From Terriglobia bacterium (GTDB lineage: Bacteria > Acidobacteriota > Terriglobia > UBA7540): a stretch of DNA of 19,361 nucleotides. The notes beneath the pieces were generated by a model. That model ran no database searches. It was given only the letters and a program-made list of their open reading frames with translations, and had not been told where the DNA came from. The stretch lies in NCBI GenBank assembly GCA_020072905.1, contig JAIQGB010000087.1, forward strand, positions 1 through 19,361. The letters run 5' to 3'. Numbering within the stretch: position 1 is the first letter of the stretch; every line of letters begins with the position of its first letter. Shown piece after piece: positions 5,958-14,636 of the stretch. Position numbers and translations under genes: made by a program.

Positions 5958-8174
5958 TTACGTGAGGCTCGAAGATCCCTCGCCAGCTAGCGGAGACAAC
6001 AGATGAAACAATGTCATCGCTTGCTGCCGAGGATAAGACCGGTCATCTCGTAAAAAACCGTAGTCGCCCGTGGAAAAACCGAAGCTTCCATCGGAACGCT
6101 GGCGGGCGAGCACTCGCGCAAAACATCGTTGGGCGGCTTCGTCGCTCGGGTCAACGCCCAAACGATAGGCCTGGTGCAAGGCGGCGCCCAGGGCCGCTGT
6201 ATAGTAATTGACTTCAGGTCCGCCGCGCTCCACGCTTGCGCAATCGTTCGCGCACGAGCCATTCGGCCGGACGCCGCGCCGGAGGAATTGCCAGAGCCCG
6301 CCAAGGATGGGCTTAGCGCCCAGCCCGGGACGCAATTGCTCAGACCGGCAGAGATGCAGGAACTGGTGGGCGTTGTATTGGAAGCACAAATAGTGGTCCC
6401 GCGCCTTTTCCAGCGGACTGTCCACAATGTAGGGGATTTCTCCGCTCGGCATTTGAACTGCCGCGATGAACTGAAGAAGCGACGAAACGTGTTCCAAGAA
6501 ACGGTCCTCGCCGGAGGCGTGCCAGAGGCGCAGGAAGAACCAGACGGCGATGACCGAATTGTTGGGCACCTTGCCGCGCGGCTTATCAAAGTAATTAATG
6601 GCCTCGCCCGGACTGTGCTTTTGAAACCCGATCCTGGTGGTGATGAAATCGTAGGCGCAAATGGCTGCCCGAAGCAGTTCCGGGCGGGAAGTGCGCGAAT
6701 AGGTGACGAGGAGCGCCGTCGCGCCCCAGATGCCCTCCAGCGCCGCGATCAAATGCCGCCGCTCGGGAAGCGGATACGGCCAGTAACCTTCGGGCTTCTG
6801 CAGGGCCAAAGTAGCGTCTGTGCTTTCGAGTGCGATCTCGCGGTAACAGCCCTTGCCCGTGGCATCATGGAGGAGCCAATTGGCAAGCACCCAATTCCCC
6901 TGCGTCTGGGTGAAAACGTAATCGTCGCGCCACGGGATGAAGTCCATCGCGCTCTTCGCGAACCGCCACAAACGCCAGTTAAATCGCACGCCGGGGTCCG
7001 GGCCCTGCAGCAACCCTTGCGCGTAATGGCGCCCCACGAGGAAGGCGTGGAGCCGCTCGCAGTGTTCCAGGATTTGTTCTTGCGAAGGCCTCGGAGTGGC
7101 GCTGCCGATCCCCAAGGGCGTGGAGGATCCAGGTTGCTGCCCGAAGTGCGCCGGGGCGGGGCGATCGCGCTCCGCCACCCCCTTGGCGTAAGAGGACCGT
7201 CCTACGACGCCCTTGCAAGCTTCGAAAACCTTCCTTGCCATATCCTGCATGGAGCATTGCTCCAGATGTTCGCGGCCGCGGCTGTAGCCTCCACGGCGGC
7301 ACACTTCAACAAGCTTTTCCGCCACCGCTTCCGCCGTTCGCGGCACGATGTAATTCCCCTCGCTACCCCCGATCAATTCGGCGACGTCGCCGACGTCCAC
7401 GGAAATCACCGGCAGGTTCACGGCCATGGCTTCCTTGGGCGTGTTCGGTGAACCTTCGGACTCGGAAACCAGGACGAAGACCTCCGCTGCGTTGAAATAA
7501 ACGGGCATTTGCTCCTGAGGGACGCCGAAGATCTGCAGAATTTCCAGCTCCGGAACTGCGGCCCGTGCCAGGCGCACGGCCTCAAGAACCAGGTCGAAGC
7601 GCTTTGCCGGGCGGTCCGGACCGTAAGGAAACAGCACATACTTTTTCCCCGGATCTAAACCCAAGGATTGACGGGCCTCGGCGCGGTCCAGAGGCCGGAA
7701 GAGATCGAGGTTGACGCCGGTCCCGATGACGCTCGTCTTCTTGAGGCGCAGCTTCCGTTTCATCTCCTCGCTCAGCACGATGGTCCCCTCGACCCATCGC
7801 GCCAGGACAAAGCTGGAGATTTGAAAAAGGCGCCCGACCAGCGTCACGCCGCCTTTGCGGTCAAACCTGCCGAGCACGTCATCCCCCATGAACTTCACCA
7901 GTACGGGTACTTTCCACTGAAAGCGGGCGACCCAGCCCGAAAGGCCGAAATGCGCGTAAATCAAATCGTATCGCTGCGCTGCCACCCTCCGCCGAACCTC
8001 GAAAATACCACGCAGGTAGTTCGCAACGGACTCACGGCCGTTGACGAACAGCACGTCATAGTCCACGCCGAAAGGGCGGAGAGACTCCATTTGTGCCCGG
8101 ATCGCCGCCCCGTAGCTTGGGTCGGCTTCGGTCGGCCAGAGGTTGGTCACCACCAGAACGCGATACTGATGCAT
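5958..8174 (-). CDS. GT4 glycosyltransferase fused to an alpha/alpha-toroid-like domain
   Basis: This is a two-domain protein of 738 residues. Residues 1-325 are a GT-B fold glycosyltransferase of family GT4. The N-terminal Rossmann part runs from VLVVTNLWP. YGPDRPAKRFDLVLEAV (184-200) carries the donor-phosphate Arg/Lys. SESEGSPNTPKEAM (237-250) holds the EX7E motif (E240-E248) that binds the nucleotide sugar. A Ser/Pro/Gly-rich linker (about 326-364) joins it to a toroid-like domain (365-728) homologous over its full length to the free protein at 1217-2353. Shared blocks include PWRDDYVF, PLPER, PRGKVPNNS, CFQYNA and STGDYGFL. GT4 enzymes alone are usually about 350-420 residues, so the C-terminal half is an added module. 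There is no signal peptide or membrane helix, so it should act on the cytoplasmic face. It starts 6 bases after the methyltransferase stop, with AAAGG upstream. A sugar is probably added and then modified by one polypeptide (inference). Confidence 0.85.
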   Translation of the reverse strand: MHQYRVLVVTNLWPTEADPSYGAAIRAQMESLRPFGVDYDVLFVNGRESVANYLRGIFEVRRRVAAQRYDLIYAHFGLSGWVARFQWKVPVLVKFMGDDVLGRFDRKGGVTLVGRLFQISSFVLARWVEGTIVLSEEMKRKLRLKKTSVIGTGVNLDLFRPLDRAEARQSLGLDPGKKYVLFPYGPDRPAKRFDLVLEAVRLARAAVPELEILQIFGVPQEQMPVYFNAAEVFVLVSESEGSPNTPKEAMAVNLPVISVDVGDVAELIGGSEGNYIVPRTAEAVAEKLVEVCRRGGYSRGREHLEQCSMQDMARKVFEACKGVVGRSSYAKGVAERDRPAPAHFGQQPGSSTPLGIGSATPRPSQEQILEHCERLHAFLVGRHYAQGLLQGPDPGVRFNWRLWRFAKSAMDFIPWRDDYVFTQTQGNWVLANWLLHDATGKGCYREIALESTDATLALQKPEGYWPYPLPERRHLIAALEGIWGATALLVTYSRTSRPELLRAAICAYDFITTRIGFQKHSPGEAINYFDKPRGKVPNNSVIAVWFFLRLWHASGEDRFLEHVSSLLQFIAAVQMPSGEIPYIVDSPLEKARDHYLCFQYNAHQFLHLCRSEQLRPGLGAKPILGGLWQFLRRGVRPNGSCANDCASVERGGPEVNYYTAALGAALHQAYRLGVDPSDEAAQRCFARVLARQRSDGSFGFSTGDYGFLRDDRSYPRQQAMTLFHLLSPLAGEGSSSLT

Positions 8175-8180
8175 AGCGGA

Positions 8181-8990
8181 TTACCTTTGGGGCTTGACTC
8201 CTGTTGCGAAGAAGGCGGGCGAGAGGGCCCGCGCGTGGGGGCGCCAGGGCGAGATGCGGAAGAACAGAGAAGCGGCAGCATTTCCCAGTCGCAGCGACCA
8301 GTAAACCAGCGATTGCTGCCACCGGGGCCACGCCCGCACGCCCGTCCACTGAGGATCGCGTCCGACCCGAAGGAAAAACGACCCGAGATATCCCGAGCGT
8401 ACCTCGCAGAGTCCGAGGCCCCTGAAGACTTCAGCCAAGTCACTCGGCCCAAAAACCACGTGCTTCTCCCACAGAGAGGGGGCGAGGCGGCGGAAGACGT
8501 CCCCTTGCACTCCCTGGAGATTGGGGACCGTGATGACCAGCCGCCCGCCCGGTTTGACCAGCCGTAGATGAGCGGCGACGACGCCCCGTTGATCCTCGAA
8601 ATGTTCGATGACACCAGCGGAATAGACGACGTCAAAGGTCTCATCCGCCAGAGATGACTGAAAGAGATTCTCACAGACCACGCTACCCTGAATACCTTGC
8701 AGCCGCAGGTTCGCACGCAGCAGCCGGCATCCCGTCCACGAAAAGTCGGCGCCAAAGACCGGGTTGCCGAGTTTCCGGCCCAAGTAGGGCAGGATTCTCG
8801 ATCCCCCGCCGCCCACCTCGAGGATGCGGGCGCTCCTGCCCGCAGCCGCCTGGCGAATCAGACGGACGGTTTCGTAGTCCTGGTCACGGTAGAGCCAGCG
8901 CAACCGCCGGGGGCGTTGGGCGGCCCACCAGTGTTCTTCCCAGTGGGCCACATCGGTCAAAGCTTTCGTCAACCCTCCGCCCTTGTCCAT
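8181..8990 (-). CDS. Class I SAM-dependent methyltransferase
   Basis: The protein has 269 residues and starts MDKGGG. The glycine-rich SAM-binding motif is ILEVGGGGSRILPYL (56-70). An acidic residue follows strand 2 (FGADFSWTG, 79-87). The post-I region FDVVYSAGVIEHFED (119-133) and the LVKPGGRLVITVPN loop (144-157) complete a UbiE/COQ5-like Rossmann methyltransferase. The C-terminal 100 residues are basic and aromatic and may hold acceptor specificity. The start ATG lies inside the end of the flippase gene (22-base overlap), which argues for translational coupling. The open frame extends further upstream, but that part is antisense or out-of-frame flippase sequence without methyltransferase character. 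Its place in the block suggests O-methylation of a sugar or of a lipid-linked glycan end (inference). Confidence 0.85.
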   Translation of the reverse strand: MDKGGGLTKALTDVAHWEEHWWAAQRPRRLRWLYRDQDYETVRLIRQAAAGRSARILEVGGGGSRILPYLGRKLGNPVFGADFSWTGCRLLRANLRLQGIQGSVVCENLFQSSLADETFDVVYSAGVIEHFEDQRGVVAAHLRLVKPGGRLVITVPNLQGVQGDVFRRLAPSLWEKHVVFGPSDLAEVFRGLGLCEVRSGYLGSFFLRVGRDPQWTGVRAWPRWQQSLVYWSLRLGNAAASLFFRISPWRPHARALSPAFFATGVKPQR

Positions 8991-10519
8991 AGCGCAGAAA
9001 CCTGAGACAGTCTGAGCGCCCGCAGAGCCACAAGCGTAGCGAAGAACGCTACGGTTCCAGCGCCGCACGCTTCGCACAAAAAAAGAAAATTGCCGAAATT
9101 GGTCCGCGGAGCGGCCGTCGCGGCACACAATCCCCAGACGCCAAGCGCCGCCAGAGCCGCCGCCGCCAGCGTCTTCAGGAAGTAAGCTGCCAGCGTCCTG
9201 TCCAGGCTCTGCCTCATGCCGCCGATGTCCCGCGCCCAGACTACCGCCGAGACAACGGCGAGGCTCGTCAGCAAAGCCAGGGGAATGCCCGCGGTCTGCC
9301 AGCGGAAAATTCCGACGTAGAGGAGATCCAAGGCAACCTCCAAACCGTACTGAAGAGTCGCCAGATGCAGAAACGCCACGGCTTCGTTTCTCGCGAAAAG
9401 ATAAACGTTCATTATCCGGAGAGCCCCGTAAAGGAGCAAACTGAGGCTGTAACAGAAAAAGATTCGGCCCAGGAGCGCCGTCGCCTGGGGCGTGAAGCTG
9501 CCCCGCTCGAAAATAAGCCGAATGATATGCACCGAGAGCATCAGACAGAAGACCATGACAGGAGAAATCAGCAGAAGCACAATCTGAATCGCGCTGCGGA
9601 GCGCACGACGCACCTCTTCCCCCTGCTGGCGTGCGAACGCCCGGGCGAGCGTCGGTAGCGCCGCGGTTCCTACGCTTCCCGCCAGGAGTTCCGACAAGGT
9701 GGACATGATTTTCATGCCGTAGGCCAGAGCGGTAAGCGTTCCGGGGGGAAGGAATGAGGCGATCATCCGCTCCACGACGACCAGCCCGTGCCATCCGAGC
9801 GCCGCCGTCACCTGGGCAGCGCCGGCTCCGTGCAGGTTTCGAAACGCCTCGCCCGACCCTGCCAGGGTGAGCGAATATCGCACCTGGAATGAGACAACGA
9901 GCTGCGCGCCCAGGACTCCCAGTTGCACAAGATAACCGACGATGTAACCGAAGACGATGCTATAAAAGCCCAGACGGTGAAAGGTCAAGAGAATGCTCGC
10001 GATCACGATCCCATTCCGGCAGAAATTCCCGGAGGCAGCAACGGCAAAGCGGTGCTGGCTGAAAAGAAACGACCGAATCGCCTCCGCCACTCCGGCCGGC
10101 AGGAGAATCAGGAAGAGCCAGCGGCAGAGCTGGGAGGCGAGCAGGGTTTCCGGGCGGGTGAAGCCCGGGGCCAAGCCTCGGATCAGCCAAGGAGCCGTTA
10201 GAGCACCCAGGGCCGTTACGCCGCTCAGGCCGAGGAAAATGACGCTCACCGCATAGCTGAATCCCCGCCAGAGCCCCTCGGGCGCGTGCCGCGCTTCGAG
10301 CGAAGAGAAAAAGGGCACCAGCGAGAACTGCCCCGCTGTCCGGAGGAGGTTGGTCAGGACGTAGGGAATGGTAAAGGCCGCGTAAAACGTATCCGAGCTC
10401 TTCGAAAGGCCCAAATGAGCGGCGATCGCGGTTTCTACCAGGATGCCGGTGAGGCTTCCCAGGAAAGAAAACAACCCCACCACCATCGAGCTGCGAATCA
10501 TTTGGCGCTTGGAAGGCAT
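8969..10519 (-). CDS. MurJ/MviN-family lipid-linked glycan flippase (Wzx-like role likely)
   Basis: This is a 516-residue, very hydrophobic protein with about 13-14 predicted membrane helices. MurJ-family signatures are visible: VERMIASFLPPGTLTALAYG (249-268), GSVGTAALPTLAR (281-293) and LIFERGSFTP (335-344), the last matching the 'LFERGAF' segment of MurJ. MurJ flips lipid II. MurJ-like paralogues inside polysaccharide clusters are commonly taken to flip the undecaprenyl-linked repeat unit. The neighbours (O-antigen-ligase type protein upstream, methyltransferase and glycosyltransferase downstream, all same strand) favour that polysaccharide role over being the essential cell-wall MurJ. The ATG at 10519 has no clear Shine-Dalgarno sequence. 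The gap to the upstream ligase is 49 bases. Confidence 0.85.
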   Translation of the reverse strand: MPSKRQMIRSSMVVGLFSFLGSLTGILVETAIAAHLGLSKSSDTFYAAFTIPYVLTNLLRTAGQFSLVPFFSSLEARHAPEGLWRGFSYAVSVIFLGLSGVTALGALTAPWLIRGLAPGFTRPETLLASQLCRWLFLILLPAGVAEAIRSFLFSQHRFAVAASGNFCRNGIVIASILLTFHRLGFYSIVFGYIVGYLVQLGVLGAQLVVSFQVRYSLTLAGSGEAFRNLHGAGAAQVTAALGWHGLVVVERMIASFLPPGTLTALAYGMKIMSTLSELLAGSVGTAALPTLARAFARQQGEEVRRALRSAIQIVLLLISPVMVFCLMLSVHIIRLIFERGSFTPQATALLGRIFFCYSLSLLLYGALRIMNVYLFARNEAVAFLHLATLQYGLEVALDLLYVGIFRWQTAGIPLALLTSLAVVSAVVWARDIGGMRQSLDRTLAAYFLKTLAAAALAALGVWGLCAATAAPRTNFGNFLFLCEACGAGTVAFFATLVALRALRLSQVSALWTRAEG

Positions 10520-10531
10520 GAGAGCAGTTCA

Positions 10532-10552
10532 CAATCGACAGTTGAAAGCGAG
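10532..10552. repeat. Short intergenic repeat, copy 3, with adjacent small hairpin at 10549-10564
   Basis: CAATCGACAGTTGAAAGCGAG is the reverse complement type of the core seen at 1211-1240 (minus strand TTTCAACTGTCGAT). It abuts a 16-base inverted repeat, CGAGGAA-CC-TTCCTCG, at 10549-10564. Both sit in the 49-base gap between the ligase and flippase genes. No T-run follows, so it is not a convincing terminator. Confidence 0.3.
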
Positions 10553-10568
10553 GAACCTTCCTCGATGT

Positions 10569-11900
10569 TTAGCTTTCGGCCTTCGACGGGCTCGCCGTTG
10601 CCAGTTCAAGCCGTTCGGCGGCCAACGGCGTGGCCGAAACAAAGAGGAACACCATCAGCACCGGTGACGTGCCGAAGTTGAATTCAAAGCAGCCTTCCAC
10701 CATCAAGGCCAGCCAGCCTGCCAAGGCAGCGTCGGCAATCCAGCGCCGGAGGTGGAGTCTTCTGCGCAGTCGCCAGAAGTGCCAGCCGAAGGCACCCATC
10801 ATCCAGACCCAGGCGGCCAGCACCGGCAGGCCGCGCTCGGCGCCGAACTGCAAGAAGTTGTTGTGCAGGTGCGAATGGTACCCAGGTTCGGGAGATTTTC
10901 CCGGGCGAAGATAGAGCACGTAAACCTGCTCGATGTTGTTGGGTCCCACCCCGAGCCAGGGATGCGCGCGCATCATCCTTCCCGCAACGTGCCACATCTC
11001 GAACCGGATGGAGAGCGCCCGATCGCTCTCCGGATGCCGGAGGACTTCGATCCGGTGCTGCACCAGCGAAGGGGCCGCGAAATACCCGACGACGATGATC
11101 GCGGGGACCAGCAACAACCCGCGCGGTCTCCAGCGCGCCACCAGATACAGGCCGGCGGCAAAACAGCCCAACCATACGCCACGGGTGAAATTCAACACGA
11201 TGGAGACTGCCACGATCAGCCAGACCACCCACCCAAGCAGCGGCCGTGAGATGAACGGAGAACTCCTCCGAATCGTGAACCCCAAATTCCGGATCCCGGT
11301 TCGATCCGCTACCCCACACCAACCGAGAAGCAAGAAGGCTGAGAGCGAAGCGAATACCAGCATCTGTTGCCCGCCGAAGTTCATCCAGTGTCCCATGAAG
11401 CCGGTAATCCGGTCGGAGGTCATCGAAGCGTAAATATGTTCCGGATGGATTGAACGCACCGCACGATATTGCACGGCGAACTGGCCCGTGGCCACGAGCC
11501 CCGCCAGGGCGGATTCGAGGAAAAGCCCGCGAAAGAGAAAGTCCAGGTGCTTTCCACTGGTCACAAGATTCGCGCCGAGCAGCAGGATGGTAAAGAGCAC
11601 GAGCTTGCGCACGGCAAACCAACCCACATCAGGGTTCTCGGCATTGAAAACCGAAAGGACCGTGCCCAGGCAGAACAACGCCAGCGGCAGTTTGATGGGC
11701 GGGAAATGAATGTCGGAGCGTCCGCGGAGAAGATGAATCGCATAGAAGAGCGCCGAGACGCCCAGCATCGCCTGCGAAGCCGTCAGCGAAATCAGGAAGG
11801 TCAGCACCGACAAAGTGAAAAACAGGGAGGCCCAGCGTGCGTACGTCGCTTGGGGAAGTTCAGCGCGCGTCGATGCGAGGAAGTTGCGAAGGCTGATCAC
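10569..11900 (-). CDS. O-antigen ligase / Wzy-type polymerase family membrane protein (Wzy_C)
   Basis: This is a 443-residue polytopic membrane protein with about 11-12 helices. The large periplasmic loop after about residue 280 carries the family signature: RFEMWHVAGRMMRAHPWLG (299-317), then HSHLHNNFLQFGAERG (342-357). This resembles the WaaL H[NSQ]-x9-G pattern with H346-N347 and G357. LNFTRGVWLG (236-245) supplies the conserved Arg. Members transfer polymerised glycan from undecaprenyl diphosphate to an acceptor (WaaL, PglL) or polymerise repeat units (Wzy), and sequence alone does not separate these. The start is GTG at 11900. An in-frame stop lies 15 bases upstream, so no earlier start is possible; no Shine-Dalgarno sequence is visible. 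It is the first gene of the polysaccharide block in transcription order, 137 bases after the end of lon. Confidence 0.85.
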   Translation of the reverse strand: MISLRNFLASTRAELPQATYARWASLFFTLSVLTFLISLTASQAMLGVSALFYAIHLLRGRSDIHFPPIKLPLALFCLGTVLSVFNAENPDVGWFAVRKLVLFTILLLGANLVTSGKHLDFLFRGLFLESALAGLVATGQFAVQYRAVRSIHPEHIYASMTSDRITGFMGHWMNFGGQQMLVFASLSAFLLLGWCGVADRTGIRNLGFTIRRSSPFISRPLLGWVVWLIVAVSIVLNFTRGVWLGCFAAGLYLVARWRPRGLLLVPAIIVVGYFAAPSLVQHRIEVLRHPESDRALSIRFEMWHVAGRMMRAHPWLGVGPNNIEQVYVLYLRPGKSPEPGYHSHLHNNFLQFGAERGLPVLAAWVWMMGAFGWHFWRLRRRLHLRRWIADAALAGWLALMVEGCFEFNFGTSPVLMVFLFVSATPLAAERLELATASPSKAES

Positions 11901-12037
11901 TCGGGCGTCAGCACTTTATGCAATTCGATGGGGTATTTCAAGCGGTCGTATCGGGGGCCCCCATCGCCCAACCGGGAGCGACAAGCGACGATTGCGGAAA
12001 CCGCCGCAGAGGGCGGGCAGCATGAGGATCGCTCCCC

Positions 12038-14393
12038 TCAGTTGGGCGGTGCGCTGGGCGGCCGCGCGAAGCTCACGTCGCGAGTCGGCTGGCTGGGCTG
12101 GACGGGCACCGCATCTTTTTCCAGCGCTAATTCCTCGACTTCGCGGATCGACTTGACGTAGTTGAGCTTCAGCCCCTCCAGCAGCTCCGGGCTCAAGTCC
12201 TCCTGCACGTTCGGCTCGTTGTCGGCAGGCAGAAAGATTTCGCGCACGCCGGCACGCTTGGCGGCCAGGACCTTTTCTTTGATTCCGCCCACCGGCAGCA
12301 CCTGCCCGCTCAGCGTGATCTCTCCGGTCATGGCCACGCGCTCGTGCAGTGGCCGGCGGGTGAGAGTTCGTCCAGGGCCGCACGTGGGAGCGGATGATCC
12401 TCGAGGCCAACCGCCTCGCCGCGTGCGCACGTACCCAGGCGAGCGCCGCCTGCATGGACTCCTGCATTACCTGGCCGACGTGCCCGGTCATCGTGAAGCC
12501 CTTGCCGCCTTTCATGGCGTTGGCTTCGACGAAGAGCACGTCGCCGCCCGTGGGGGTCCACGCCAGGCCCACGGCCACGCCCGGCTGGCGGGTGCGCTCC
12601 ACGAGCTCGGTCTCGAGGCGAAAGCGCTGGATCCCCAGGTAATCGCGCAAGTTTTCCGGCGTGACAAGGAGCTTCTCGGTGGAACCCTCGGCAATCTTCC
12701 GCGCCTGTTTGCGGCAGACGGTGGCGATTTCGCGCTCCACGTTGCGGCAGCCGGCCTCGCGCGTGTAGTGGCGGATCACGCTGCGCAGCGCGTCCCGTGT
12801 GAATTCGATCTGCTCGGGGCTCTTGATCCCGTGCTCCTCGGTCTGCTTCGGAATCAAATGGCGGAAAGCGATCTCGATTTTTTCCTCCTCGGTGTAACCC
12901 TGGAGTTCCAGAACCTCCATGCGGTCGAGGAGGGGCGGGGGGATCGTGTCGAGCACGTTGGCCGTGCAAATGAAGAGTACCTTGGAGAGGTCGAACTGCA
13001 CATCGAGGTAGTTGTCACGGAAGTGCGAGTTCTGCTCGGGGTCGAGGACTTCGAGCAGTGCCGAGGACGGATCGCCGCGGAAGTCCCGTCCGATCTTGTC
13101 GACCTCATCGAGCATGTAGATCGGATCGCGCGTCTCGGCGCGGCGGATGCCCTGGATGATCTGGCCGGGCAGCGCGCCGATGTAAGTGCGCCGGTGGCCG
13201 CGGATTTCCGCTTCGTCGTGGATGCCGCCCAGCGACATGCGCACAAACTTGCGGTCGAGCGCGCGGGCGATCGATCTCCCCAGCGACGTCTTGCCCACGC
13301 CCGGCGGCCCCACGAAGCACAGGATGGGGCCCTTGAGTTGCGGCTTGAGTTGCAGTACGGCCAGGTAGTCGAGGATGCGCTCCTTGACTTTTTCCAAGTC
13401 GTAGTGGTCCGTGTCGAGGACCTCCTTGGCTTTGCGCAGGTCCACTCGTACGTCGCTAACCTTCGTCCAGGGCAGCACGACCAGCCAGTCGAGGTAGGTC
13501 CGGGTCACGTGATAGTCGGCCGCCGCCGGCGACATCTTGGCGAGCCGGCTCAGCTCGCGCAGGGCTTCCTTCCGGGCTTCCTCGCTCATGCCCGCCGCTT
13601 CGATCTTCTTGCGCAGCTCTTCGATTTCCTGCTGCTCGTCGGCTTCGCCAAGTTCTTTCTGGATGGCCTTCATCTGCTCGCGCAAGTAGTACTCGCGCTG
13701 GCTCTGCGTGACTTGGTCCTGGACGTCCGACTGAATCTTCGAGCGGAGCTGCAGGACCTCCACCTCCCGCGCCAGGATGCGGTTGAGCCGCTCGAGGCGA
13801 ACTTTAAGCTCCAGGCTCTCGAGCAGTTCCTGCTTTTCGACAGAGGAAAGCGACGGCAGGTTGGCGGCGATGAAATCCGACAGGCGGCCCGGGTCGTCGA
13901 TATTCATCACGACGGTCTGCAGGTCGTCGGAGAGCGTCGGGGAGAGTTGCACCACCTGCTGGAAGAGCGACATCACGCTGCGCACCAGGGCTTCGAAGTC
14001 GGAAGACTTCTCCGCCGGCAGCGTGTCCGCGAGCTGCTTGACGCGGGCGCGCAGATAAGGTTCCTGCTGGACGACTTCCAGCACCGCGAGCCGCTGCAAG
14101 CCTTCGACAAAGACGAACAAGCTCTGGTTGGGCAGCTTGATGATCTTGTGAATATAGGCGGCCGTTCCGATCTGAAAAAGGTCCACGGGCTGAGGGTTAT
14201 CCACTCGCGGATCGCGCTGCGAAACCACGGCGATAAAACGCTCTTCTTCTTTCAGTTCGTTGACGAGCCGCAGCGAGCTTTCCCGTCCCACCGTGAGCGG
14301 TAGGATGGCGTTCGGAAACAGCACCGTGTCGCGAACCGGCAGCACCGGCAGCTCGGTGAATTCAGTCGGTTTTTTTTGTTGTTTGGTGGGCAT
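12038..14393 (-). pseudogene. lon: ATP-dependent Lon protease with internal deletion and frameshift removing the catalytic serine
   Basis: Residues 1-660 read as a normal Lon. The N-terminal LON domain starts TELPVLPVRDTVLFPNAI, followed by a coiled region. Walker A is GPPGVGKTS (362-370), Walker B YMLDEVDK (426-433), and the AAA+ lid follows. The protease domain begins MKGGKGFTMTGHVGQVMQES. Near 12414 homology breaks in the middle of the protease domain. It resumes in another frame at about 12364 (LTRRPLHERVAMTGEITL) and continues through GGIKEK, which holds the catalytic Lys, to the stop at 12038. About 49 bases remain where E. coli Lon has about 129, and the PKDGPSAG segment with the catalytic Ser is gone. 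As written, the first frame stays open to 11916 and would make a Lon with an aberrant tail: an unfoldase without protease activity. Conservation on both sides points to a recent lesion or a sequence error. GAGGT about 10 bases upstream supports the ATG. Confidence 0.85.
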
Positions 14394-14469
14394 CCCCCTC
14401 TAACCTCAGCCGAAACGTTCGAACCCTCTCAGGGCTCGGCTAGCTCAGAGCCTCATCTTTTCGGCGGCC

Positions 14470-14498
14470 ATTCTATCACGGGGTAGCGGAAGTGCTGA
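14470..14498 (-). promoter_or_regulatory. Possible promoter of lon
   Basis: On the minus strand TCAGCA (14498-14493), a 17-base spacer and TAGAAT (14475-14470) lie in the 243-base gap upstream of lon. The -10 is 5/6 and the -35 only 3/6 of the primary sigma consensus. A GGCTC...GAGCC inverted repeat lies between it and the start. No CIRCE element was seen. Confidence 0.35.
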
Positions 14499-14636
14499 TT
14501 TTTCGACGCCCTTACGACTTCCGCGGCCGTGGGGCCCTTCACCCGAATCTTTGCCGCTCTGCCTTTTTAGATGCCCGAAAGCAGCGCGGAGGAACTGATG
14601 TCGCCGAGTGCGGAATCGAGGGATGGCTAGTTACAT

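Noticed and set aside
6129..7451. A 440-codon plus-strand frame opposite the GT4-toroid gene
   Set aside because: The minus-strand product has GT4 motifs and a conserved paralogue; the antisense translation has neither.
8991..9794. N-terminal extension of the methyltransferase frame to 9794
   Set aside because: The extension overlaps the flippase gene in another frame, has Arg/Gly/Ser-rich shadow composition, and is not needed: the methyltransferase starts naturally at the ATG at 8990.
11926..11966. CGATGGGG...CCCCATCG inverted repeat downstream of lon as a terminator
   Set aside because: The stem is 8 bp with a loop of about 25 bases and no T-run follows on the minus strand, so it is not a convincing intrinsic terminator.
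12162..14303. A 713-codon open frame on the plus strand opposite lon
   Set aside because: It mirrors the lon gene exactly and reads as low-complexity Leu/Val/Arg-rich sequence with no domain. High-GC codon use on the real strand keeps the antisense frame open.
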